Below are positions 1 to 5,265 of a stretch of DNA of 5,265 nt, piece after piece (the first letter of the stretch is position 1; every line of letters begins with the position of its first letter). Source of the DNA: Oscillospiraceae bacterium (GTDB lineage Bacteria > Bacillota > Clostridia > Oscillospirales > Oscillospiraceae); assembly GCA_020025675.1 (NCBI GenBank), contig JAHHRS010000084.1:1-5265 (forward strand), in the 5' to 3' direction. Under the pieces are notes generated by a model. It worked only from the letters and a program-made list of their open reading frames with translations. It did no database searches and was not told the origin of the DNA. The position numbers and the translations under genes were made by a program.

Positions 1-770
1 GAAAATCCTTCGTATATTTTTTGTGCTCTTTCCGTATTAAGTATATCCGACAGCTCAGAAGTCATAAGATTTCCAAGAGCTATATCTCCCTCATGGTCAA
101 GACAGCATGGTACAACAGTACCGTCACACAAAACACCGATCTGATCTCTAAGGCCGTAGCAGAAGCAACGTTCACCAAGCTCCGGCACATCTAAGTCAGG
201 CCACTCAAATTTATCACCGCGTTCCAGATATACTTTCTCTTTTAATGTCCAACTGTCCCTGCTTTTTTTCCACGGCTTTGGAAAACAGCCCTCAAGTATC
301 TCCTCAATTTCACCGTTCATACTCTCAAGCCCGTTTCTGTTCCACAGTCTTAAAACACAGATTTTGCCCGCCTGTGACGCCTCTTTTGCAAACTTTGCGC
401 ATTTAATGATGTAATCCCCCAGTTCTCCGCCTTCGTTTGCCTCAAAGGACTGAAGGGAAATATTAACTTTGTGTAATCCGGGGGAACTTATCAAAATATC
501 CCCTTTCTCACCAAGCAAAGTACCGTTAGTGGTTATTATGACTTTAAAGCCTATCTCTCCTGCGTAATTCAGGAATTGTTTAAGCTCCGGGTGGAGCAAA
601 GGCTCACCCATCAGATGAAAGTAAAGGTAATCTGTATACTTACGCAGTTTTCCTGCTAAAATTTCAAACTCCTTTAAACTCATAAAACGGTTTTCACGTT
701 TTGTTTTGGGGCAGAAGCTGCACTTCAAATTGCATATATTTGTTATTTCCAGATAAGCTTTTCTAAACAT
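1..770 (-). CDS. Radical SAM/SPASM domain protein, C-terminus cut by window edge
   Basis: The frame reads open from an ATG at 770 to the left edge, giving 256 residues without a stop, so the true C-terminus lies outside the window. The N-terminus carries the radical SAM [4Fe-4S] motif CxxxCxxC at C13, C17 and C20 (within EITNICNLKCSFCPK). A GEP motif at 55-57 (HLMGEPLLH) and the strand VIITTNGT at 77-84 are typical of the partial TIM barrel that binds S-adenosylmethionine. Near residues 201-234 there is a SPASM-like segment, with C202, C204, C215, the run DGTVVPCC (C222, C223) and LGN, which in this family binds an auxiliary iron-sulfur cluster. The last SPASM cysteines would lie past the edge. 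The start is supported by AAGGAG at 777-782, six bases upstream. Such proteins catalyse radical modifications in the cytoplasm (peptide or protein maturation, for example). No precursor peptide or partner is visible, so the substrate is unknown. Confidence 0.9.
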   Translation of the reverse strand, partial: MFRKAYLEITNICNLKCSFCPKTKRENRFMSLKEFEILAGKLRKYTDYLYFHLMGEPLLHPELKQFLNYAGEIGFKVIITTNGTLLGEKGDILISSPGLHKVNISLQSFEANEGGELGDYIIKCAKFAKEASQAGKICVLRLWNRNGLESMNGEIEEILEGCFPKPWKKSRDSWTLKEKVYLERGDKFEWPDLDVPELGERCFCYGLRDQIGVLCDGTVVPCCLDHEGDIALGNLMTSELSDILNTERAQKIYEGF

Positions 771-784
771 TTTCCGCTCCTTAA

Positions 785-818
785 TTTTTAAAAGCGGCCG
801 CCATTGGCGGCCGCTTTT
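785..818 (-). terminator. Strong hairpin terminator after the GH2 gene
   Basis: A perfect 13-bp inverted repeat, AAAAGCGGCCGCC (790-802) against GGCGGCCGCTTTT (806-818), has a 3-base loop. Read on the minus strand it starts 11 bases after the GH2 stop codon and ends in a run of five T (789 is the last), followed by an A-rich stretch. This is a classic intrinsic terminator shape. The A-run on the other arm gives it four T on the plus strand too, so it could act in both directions. The next gene's ribosome binding site begins only a few bases later. Confidence 0.85.
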
Positions 819-829
819 GGCATTGGAAG

Positions 830-2506
830 TTAATCCCCCACATTTATTATATCTGACATTATTTCCGGAGCAACTTTAGCCACTTTTCTGTCATATGTCA
901 TAATTCCGTTGAGTTCATTCTCCACATCACAGAGCTGCGTATAAACGCAGGCGGAAAGACCTTCAATCTTTGCAGGACCTATCTGCTGCTGATAAAGTTC
1001 TTCAATGGCTATTTCCAGCTGTGCCGGCATCTCAAACTTTTTATAGCTTAAATATTTGCTGCTGTAACAATGGCTCAAAACTTTGTGGCCATAGCCGCCA
1101 AACTCGCTGAGAATTACGGCTCTGCCTTTTTTATCCCGCTTGTAACTGTAATTGCGGCGGTAAACATGCTCACTCTTGAGCTGCCCCACACCCTGATCAT
1201 GCCAGCCAGAGGCATGGTCAATTGTGCGGGTCTTATCTAAGCTCAAAACGTAATCGTACATTTCAGCAGCGTCAAACTGTCCCCAGCCCTCATTGAATAT
1301 TACCCACATAGCAATAGAAGGGCAGTTATAGAGTGTATTCACCATCTCAGCCAGTTCGGATTTAAATTCTGCCCGGTTATCCTTGTTGCCTCTGCCAAAT
1401 ACCGAGTAAAGATTATCCTTCATCCCGCTTGCAATAACAGAAGCCATAGCGGCTGCACCGCCGTTTGGCATATCCTGCCAAACAAGCATACCAAGTCTGT
1501 CGCAATGATAATACCAACGCAGAGGTTCAACCTTAACATGTTTTCTGATCATATTAAAACCCATTGCCTTGGCCATGCTTATATCATAAATAAGTGCCTC
1601 GTCAGTCGGTGCTGTGTACAGCCCGTCAGGCCAATAGCCCTGATCCAAAACACCGTTGTGGAAATAGGGTCTGTTGTTTAAAAACAGTCTGGGGGTGCCG
1701 TTTTCATCATTTTCAACAGAGAATTTACGCATGGCAAAATAACTCTGTACAACATCCTCCCCGCAATAGACCTTAAAACCGTAGAGCTTGGGATTTTCCG
1801 GTGTCCATGGTTCAAGTCCCGGAACAGGTATTTCCGCCGGCAGAATATAACTTGTTCCAAAAAGCTCGGCATAGGCTTCTCCGTGTCCGACCACCTGGGC
1901 TGAAATCTCAACAGTCTCTTCGTCAAAGTGCGGTGTAATACGGAGAGATTTAACGTAAGTCTCCGGAACGGCTTCAATCCATACAGTCTGCCAAATTCCG
2001 CTTTGAGCGGTATACCAGATGCCGCCGGGGTTGAGCTTCTGTTTTCCGTGGGTATGACCGCCCTTTTCGGTGTCATCGGTAACACGGACAGTTATGCTCA
2101 TAATTCCGTTATCTATGGTGTCGGTAACATCAGCCTCAAACGGCAGATACCCGCCTACATGCTCCGCTACCTGAATAGAATTTACCCAGACAGTGGCAAT
2201 CTGGTCAACTGCACCGAAGTGAAGCAGAATTCTCCTTCCGCTCCATTCGGGAGGAACCTGTATATCTCTCCGATACCAGAGAAATTCTCCGCTCTTTAAA
2301 GTTCTGCCAACACCGGAGAGTGCAGTCTCCGGTGAAAAAGGTACAGTTATTTCTCCATCAAAATCTTTAGGAAATTTTGGAGATTTATTTATAGCATAAT
2401 TCCATGTTCCGTTCAGGCTCATCCAGCCCATCCTCGCGAGCTGTGGTCTCGGATACTCAGGCAGAGGATTTGATAAATCTACACAATCTGTCCACTCAGT
2501 ATTCAT
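830..2506 (-). CDS. Glycoside hydrolase family 2 enzyme (beta-galactosidase/beta-glucuronidase-like), cytoplasmic
   Basis: This 558-residue protein has the GH2 order: a jelly-roll sugar-binding domain (about 12-180, with WYRRDI, LHFGAVDQIATVWVN and GGYLPFEADVT), a short Ig-like domain (about 182-262) and a TIM-barrel catalytic domain (about 270-558). The expected acid/base is E406 in FNEGWGQFD and the nucleophile is E468 in ILSEFGG. RKHVKVEP (321-328) and LVWQDMPNGG (341-350) are also characteristic. GH2 enzymes are retaining exo-glycosidases that act on beta-galactosides, beta-glucuronides, beta-mannosides and similar substrates; the exact sugar cannot be read here. No signal peptide is seen, so imported oligosaccharides are the likely substrates. 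The ATG at 2506 is chosen because AAGGAG (2512-2517) sits five bases upstream. A longer in-frame TTG start at 2530 would place that site inside the gene and lacks its own. At 558 residues it is compact beside LacZ (about 1000) and somewhat short beside beta-glucuronidases (about 600). Both catalytic glutamates are present and no frameshift is seen. Confidence 0.93.
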   Translation of the reverse strand: MNTEWTDCVDLSNPLPEYPRPQLARMGWMSLNGTWNYAINKSPKFPKDFDGEITVPFSPETALSGVGRTLKSGEFLWYRRDIQVPPEWSGRRILLHFGAVDQIATVWVNSIQVAEHVGGYLPFEADVTDTIDNGIMSITVRVTDDTEKGGHTHGKQKLNPGGIWYTAQSGIWQTVWIEAVPETYVKSLRITPHFDEETVEISAQVVGHGEAYAELFGTSYILPAEIPVPGLEPWTPENPKLYGFKVYCGEDVVQSYFAMRKFSVENDENGTPRLFLNNRPYFHNGVLDQGYWPDGLYTAPTDEALIYDISMAKAMGFNMIRKHVKVEPLRWYYHCDRLGMLVWQDMPNGGAAAMASVIASGMKDNLYSVFGRGNKDNRAEFKSELAEMVNTLYNCPSIAMWVIFNEGWGQFDAAEMYDYVLSLDKTRTIDHASGWHDQGVGQLKSEHVYRRNYSYKRDKKGRAVILSEFGGYGHKVLSHCYSSKYLSYKKFEMPAQLEIAIEELYQQQIGPAKIEGLSACVYTQLCDVENELNGIMTYDRKVAKVAPEIMSDIINVGD

Positions 2507-2511
2507 ATTTT

Positions 2512-2517
2512 CTCCTT
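2512..2517 (-). promoter_or_regulatory. Ribosome binding site deciding the GH2 start
   Basis: AAGGAG on the minus strand lies five bases before the ATG at 2506. It supports that start over the upstream in-frame TTG at 2530. Confidence 0.85.
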
Positions 2518-2529
2518 CCCGGTATACCA

Positions 2530-2549
2530 AGCCTCAGAGCGCTGAGGCT
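2530..2549 (-). other. Hairpin in the GH2 leader without a T-run
   Basis: AGCCTCAG (2530-2537) and CTGAGGCT (2542-2549) form a perfect 8-bp stem with a 4-base loop. It lies between the ybaB stop and the GH2 ribosome binding site. On neither strand is it followed by a T-run, so it does not look like an ordinary intrinsic terminator. An 8-base palindrome GGTATACC (2521-2528) follows directly. Possible roles are mRNA processing or stabilisation between the two genes, or a protein-binding site. These roles are inferred from shape only. Confidence 0.5.
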
Positions 2550-2576
2550 GAATTAGAGTAAGTAATTAACGGTTTC

Positions 2577-2921
2577 TCAGAACAGGCCGGGTACACCAAT
2601 GCCGCCCTGAAGTTTTGCCATGGAGCTGTTTGTTTTTTCCTCAGAAGCTTTAAGAGCTCCGTTGACAGCAGCAAGGATGAGATCCTGAAGCATTTCCACG
2701 TCCTCAGGGTCAACCACTTCCGGGTCTATCTCTATGGATTCCAGTCCTCTGGTGCCGATAACGGTTGCCTTTACAGCACCGCCGCCGGCTGAAAACTCGA
2801 ACTTCGTAGACTCAATCTCTTCCTGCATTTTCATAAGGTCCTTCTGCATTTTCTGGGCCTGCTTTATCATATTCATCTGATTTCCACCGGGAAATCCACC
2901 GCGAAATCCACCTTTTGCCAT
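2577..2921 (-). CDS. ybaB: YbaB/EbfC family nucleoid-associated protein
   Basis: The 114-residue product is a typical YbaB/EbfC protein (usual length about 100-115). It begins with a glycine-rich tail (GGFRGGFPGGNQ), followed by a long amphipathic helix NMIKQAQKMQKDLMKMQEEIE (about 17-37). A beta sheet comes next, with FEFSAGGGAVKATVIG (41-56) and the family signature LESIEIDPEVVDPEDVEMLQDLILAAVNGAL (60-90). It ends with a flexible tail, MAKLQGGIGVPGLF. The family forms dimers that bind DNA and are found with the nucleoid; its role in recombination and repair is suggested by its usual linkage to dnaX and recR. The ATG at 2921 has AGGAGG at 2930-2935, eight bases upstream. It follows dnaX by 43 bases with no terminator and is very likely cotranscribed with it. 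The usual next gene, recR, is not found downstream. Confidence 0.96.
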   Translation of the reverse strand: MAKGGFRGGFPGGNQMNMIKQAQKMQKDLMKMQEEIESTKFEFSAGGGAVKATVIGTRGLESIEIDPEVVDPEDVEMLQDLILAAVNGALKASEEKTNSSMAKLQGGIGVPGLF

Positions 2922-2964
2922 TCTAAAGTCCTCCTGTTTTTTATTGTATTACCAACTTTTCAGT

Positions 2965-4725
2965 TTAAATAAATCTTACTTCCTTAAACTTTTTAAGCTC
3001 ATCAAGGCTTCGTGCCGAGCGCTCACATTCTTTTAGTTCTCCAAGCTTTATCCGCATCTCTTTACCGCTCATGCTTCTTGCCATGTCGGCAAACTTTTCA
3101 AGCATTTCCGGCTTTTCAAAGCGCTTATGGATAAATCCGGGTATAACATCAATATGCAGAGTGTCCCCTTCCACATAGCCTCTCACTTTATGCTCATCAG
3201 CAATGCTCATTTTAATTTCCATCGGCAATCCGGCTGTCTGACGTATAATTGTATTCCAAAGCTCAGAGTCCCCGACTGTGTTATTGCCGCTGTTTTCAGA
3301 TTTTTCTGCTCTGCTTTTCCGCTCTAAAAATTCATCTTCCGGCTGTTCCTCACGGAAAGCGGAATAGTCTATATCGTCCTCCGGCTCTTCATACTCCCGC
3401 TCAGCCGGTTCATGGTAAAAATTCTCCGGCGGTTCGCTGTCATATGGAGTTTCTTCATACGGCGGCTCATCATATGGAGGCTCCTCATAGGGCGGTACAT
3501 CGTCCTCATGTTCTTCATACCCACTTCTTTCAAAAGAAGATTCCTGAGCCTTTACCTGTTTTACTTCTCCGCTTGCAATAAAGCCCTGACTGAGCTGCTT
3601 TTCAAGTCTTGAAATTCTGGCTTTCAATTCCTTAACACTGTCGCCCATACCGTTATCGCAAAGTGACAAAAGGCAAAGCTCAACCGCTGTTTTGGGGTTT
3701 TTAGCATCCCTTAATCCATACATAGAGTTCTGGATGGTGGTTAGAGCGCATACAATTTCATCTTTGGTCATGCGCTTTGAAAAATCTTTCAAAAGATCTG
3801 TATCATATCCGCCGGATATTAGTTCAAGCGCTCCCTTTGGGGCAACCTGAATCATCAAAATATCTCTAAGCAAATTACTGAGTTCTGTAAGCAGGGTGGC
3901 AGGATCTTTTCCGTCCATCCACATTCCTGAAAATTCTTTCAAAACTTCAGGACTGTTATGCTTTATTATTTTATCCAGCATTTCCGCAATTCTGCGGTTA
4001 CCTGCAAGCCCCATTGCAGAATATACGGCCTCAGTGTCAATTATCTCTGCGCCTGAGCACTGGTCAAGCAGGCTCAGTGCATCACGAACACCGCCGTCAG
4101 CAAGTCTTGCAATAAGCTCAGCGGCCTGAGGCAAAAGCTGAATGCCTTCCTTATTTGAAATGTTAAGCAGATGCTCTGCAATAAGCGGGGTGTCAATTCT
4201 GTGGAAAATGTGTCTCTGGCAACGGGATAGTATGGTTGCCGGCACTTTATGAAGCTCCGTAGTTGCAAGAATAAACATAAGGTGCTTTGGAGGCTCTTCA
4301 AGGATTTTGAGCAGAGCGTTAAAAGCGGCAAGAGACAGGTTATGCACCTCATCTATTATATATACACGCTTTTTAACATCAGCCGGTGAAAATACCGCCT
4401 CGTCTCTCAATGCTCTCACGCTGTCAACACCGCTGTTAGAAGCAGCATCCAGCTCCACAACATCCATAATACTGCCTTCCTGAATTCCGCGGCAGGCAGC
4501 ACATTTTCCGCAGGGGTTACCGTCAACAGGATGTTCGCAGTTAACAGCTTTAGCAAGAATTCTGGCGCAGGTGGTCTTACCTGTACCTCTTGTTCCTATA
4601 AAAATGTAAGCATGGGAAAGGCGGCCTGTTTTCACCTGATTTTTAAGCGTCTCCGTAATATGTTTCTGTCCAACGACCTGGTCGAAGGTCTGCGGACGAT
4701 ATTTACGGTAAAGCGCCTGATACAT
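2965..4725 (-). CDS. dnaX: DNA polymerase III subunits gamma and tau
   Basis: DnaX is the ATPase of the clamp loader that opens and places the beta sliding clamp on DNA; the long tau form also ties the loader to the polymerase and helicase. The 586 residues are close to the B. subtilis protein in length. Visible motifs are the RKYRPQTFDQVVGQ start, Walker A GTRGTGKT (44-51), the zinc-binding cysteines C63, C72, C75 and C78, Walker B YIIDEVH (D125, E126), sensor 1 ATTE (154-157), the SRC arginine finger (167-169), and sensor 2 GGVRDALSLLDQ (R214). The lid and collar domains run to about 360. An acidic proline/tyrosine-rich linker (about 380-485) follows, then a tau-type C-terminal domain (about 487-586) around LWNTIIRQTAGLP and GDTLHIDVIPGF. 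The ATG at 4725 has AAGGGG nine bases upstream. It lies just downstream of the SRP RNA gene and probably shares its transcript. No programmed frameshift site for a gamma form is apparent. Confidence 0.98.
   Translation of the reverse strand: MYQALYRKYRPQTFDQVVGQKHITETLKNQVKTGRLSHAYIFIGTRGTGKTTCARILAKAVNCEHPVDGNPCGKCAACRGIQEGSIMDVVELDAASNSGVDSVRALRDEAVFSPADVKKRVYIIDEVHNLSLAAFNALLKILEEPPKHLMFILATTELHKVPATILSRCQRHIFHRIDTPLIAEHLLNISNKEGIQLLPQAAELIARLADGGVRDALSLLDQCSGAEIIDTEAVYSAMGLAGNRRIAEMLDKIIKHNSPEVLKEFSGMWMDGKDPATLLTELSNLLRDILMIQVAPKGALELISGGYDTDLLKDFSKRMTKDEIVCALTTIQNSMYGLRDAKNPKTAVELCLLSLCDNGMGDSVKELKARISRLEKQLSQGFIASGEVKQVKAQESSFERSGYEEHEDDVPPYEEPPYDEPPYEETPYDSEPPENFYHEPAEREYEEPEDDIDYSAFREEQPEDEFLERKSRAEKSENSGNNTVGDSELWNTIIRQTAGLPMEIKMSIADEHKVRGYVEGDTLHIDVIPGFIHKRFEKPEMLEKFADMARSMSGKEMRIKLGELKECERSARSLDELKKFKEVRFI
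3441..3500 (-). repeat. Two 30-bp imperfect tandem copies inside the dnaX linker
   Basis: The units at 3441-3470 and 3471-3500 match at 24 of 30 positions, both beginning CATATGGAG. They encode the repeated Pro-Pro-Tyr-Glu/Asp-Glu pentads in DnaX residues 411-430 (PPYEE, PPYDE, PPYEE, TPYDS). The length is a multiple of three, so the frame is kept. This looks like a local duplication in a disordered linker. Confidence 0.75.
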
Positions 4726-4762
4726 TATGCCTGTCCCCTTTCATACATATAGATTATGGCCC

Positions 4763-5046
4763 TTGACAAGACTGCACACCCGACTCCGAATAGAGCTCTA
4801 TGCCCGTTACGCCGGCAGCCGGCTCAGACTCGGCTGCCTCACGGCACACGAAAAGCACCGCTTAATGCTGCTCGGTTCCCCGCCTGACATGGTTCACGGG
4901 TTTCCGTTGCGCGAGACCGAATCATCAACGCTGCTTACCGGAGTCAGACAACACAAAGCCTACCCTCGGTCGGGAATTCGTCCCTGCTATAGCGGATTGC
5001 AGGTTACAGGGCACCGCTGGCTCCCCAACTAGTGCAGCCTTGTCAA
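4763..5046 (-). ncRNA. ffs: Signal recognition particle RNA, large bacterial type (scRNA)
   Basis: This RNA is the scaffold that, with Ffh, targets membrane and secreted proteins as they leave the ribosome. The S domain is recognisable at 4867-4888: GUCAGG faces AGCAGC across the conserved internal loop, closed by a 3-bp stem (CGG/CCG) and a GGAA tetraloop, which is the Ffh binding site. The Alu domain is at the 5' end, with UUGGGGAGCCAGCGGUGCCC, the U-turn UGUAA (5004-5008) and UGCAAUCCGCUAUAGCAGG, closely like B. subtilis scRNA. The ends pair: GACAAGGCUGCAC at the 5' end with GUGCAGUCUUGUC at the 3' end. Pairing continues to 5052/4757, so the exact mature ends are uncertain. It is of the long type (about 280 bases), unlike the 114-base E. 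coli 4.5S RNA. The plus-strand open frame over this stretch is not a gene. Confidence 0.96.
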
Positions 5047-5059
5047 AAGCCACGGCTTT

Positions 5060-5088
5060 ATTATACTACATATTTTCCACATAATCAA
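5060..5088 (-). promoter_or_regulatory. Sigma-A-type promoter for the SRP RNA (and likely dnaX)
   Basis: On the minus strand, TTGATT (5083-5088) and a perfect TATAAT (5060-5065) are 17 bases apart. The predicted start falls near 5052-5054, directly at the 5' end of the SRP RNA helix. No separate promoter or terminator is obvious between the SRP RNA and dnaX, so this promoter may also feed dnaX and ybaB. Confidence 0.85.
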
Positions 5089-5115
5089 TATTATTTTTCA
5101 TAAATGAATTTTTCC

Positions 5116-5143
5116 TTTACAAATCAAGTTTATGTGCTATAAT
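5116..5143 (+). promoter_or_regulatory. Sigma-A-type promoter for tRNA-Ala
   Basis: TTTACA (5116-5121) and TATAAT (5138-5143) are 16 bases apart, and a TGC just before the -10 box makes it an extended -10 promoter. The predicted start is near 5149-5150, leaving a leader of about 26 bases to be trimmed from the tRNA 5' end. It is divergent from the SRP RNA promoter, with 27 AT-rich bases between the two -35 boxes. Confidence 0.85.
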
Positions 5144-5175
5144 ATTAAGGCAGTTTAAATATGATTGCAGAGTTT

Positions 5176-5251
5176 GGGGGCGTAGCTCAGCTGGGAGAGC
5201 GTACGGTTCGCATCCGTAAGGTCGAGAGTTCGATCCTCTTCGTCTCCACCA
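5176..5251 (+). tRNA. tRNA-Ala, anticodon CGC
   Basis: The 76 bases fold into a full cloverleaf. The acceptor stem is GGGGGCG with CGUCUCC, the D stem GCUC with GAGC, the anticodon stem UACGG with CCGUA, and the T stem GAGAG with CUCUU around the loop UUCGAUC. The anticodon loop UUCGCAU gives CGC, which reads the alanine codon GCG. The acceptor stem has the G3-U70 wobble pair, the main identity mark for alanyl-tRNA synthetase, and A73 as the discriminator base. A second wobble pair, G5-U68, is also present. The 3' CCA is encoded. The tRNA is on the strand opposite all the protein genes here and has its own promoter. Only 14 bases follow it, so no terminator or further tRNA can be seen. Confidence 0.97.
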
Positions 5252-5265
5252 AACAGATATTGGAC

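Noticed and set aside
1..770. RiPP (modified peptide) biosynthesis cluster
   Set aside because: A single radical SAM gene is present; no precursor peptide, leader-binding domain, transporter or protease is visible in the window.
790..818. Inverted repeat as a mobile-element end or att site
   Set aside because: The arms are separated by three bases and followed by a T-run just after a stop codon, which fits a terminator. No transposase or flanking target duplication is present.
1678..2299. Open frames overlapping the GH2 gene on both strands
   Set aside because: They are shadows of the GH2 reading frame, which has intact family motifs and both catalytic residues throughout.
2507..2530. GH2 start at TTG 2530, giving eight extra residues
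   Set aside because: The extra codons include the AAGGAG site that serves the ATG at 2506, and the TTG sits at the foot of a hairpin without a ribosome binding site of its own.
2941..2967. Small hairpin between dnaX and ybaB (AACT, GAAA loop, AGTT)
   Set aside because: It has only four base pairs with no T-run, too weak for a terminator.
3270..3330. Possible programmed frameshift in dnaX giving a short gamma form
   Set aside because: A-rich runs such as GAAAAATC are present, but none forms an in-frame slippery heptamer like A AAA AAG, and no supporting hairpin was seen.
4727..5032. Plus-strand open frame of 101 codons
   Set aside because: It lies on the complement of the SRP RNA, whose conserved structure fully explains the stretch. 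The translated sequence resembles no protein family I know and has no convincing ribosome binding site.

Overview
This window looks like a chromosomal piece of a Gram-positive anaerobe of the Clostridia, possibly an Oscillospirales/Ruminococcaceae relative. The evidence is the large SRP RNA with an Alu domain lying just upstream of dnaX (an arrangement known from Bacillus subtilis), the purine-rich AAGGAG/AGGAGG ribosome binding sites, the moderately AT-rich spacers, the clostridial-style glycine-rich YbaB N-terminus, and an encoded tRNA CCA end. The taxon is inferred; no ribosomal RNA is present.

Layout from right to left. A tRNA-Ala (anticodon CGC) is on the plus strand at 5176-5251 with its own sigma-A-type promoter. 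Back-to-back with it, a minus-strand promoter (TTGATT, 17-bp spacer, TATAAT) drives the SRP RNA gene (about 4763-5046). dnaX (4725-2965, DNA polymerase III gamma/tau) follows 30-40 bases later with no terminator seen between them. The nucleoid protein gene ybaB/ebfC (2921-2577) comes 43 bases after dnaX. A short hairpin leader then precedes a glycoside hydrolase family 2 enzyme (2506-830), which is closed by a strong perfect hairpin (790-818). The last gene is a radical SAM/SPASM protein (770 to beyond the left edge), cut off by the window.

All protein genes are on the minus strand. The right half is housekeeping: protein targeting (SRP RNA), replication (DnaX), nucleoid/repair-associated YbaB and translation (tRNA). 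The left half is accessory: a cytoplasmic GH2 glycosidase and an orphan radical SAM enzyme of unknown substrate. In many Firmicutes recR follows ybaB, but here the GH2 gene takes that place. I see no mobile element, CRISPR array, phage gene or defence system. The more notable points are the gene order after ybaB, the extended SRP RNA end helix that matches the predicted transcription start, and a strong terminator-like hairpin that leaves almost no promoter room before the radical SAM gene.
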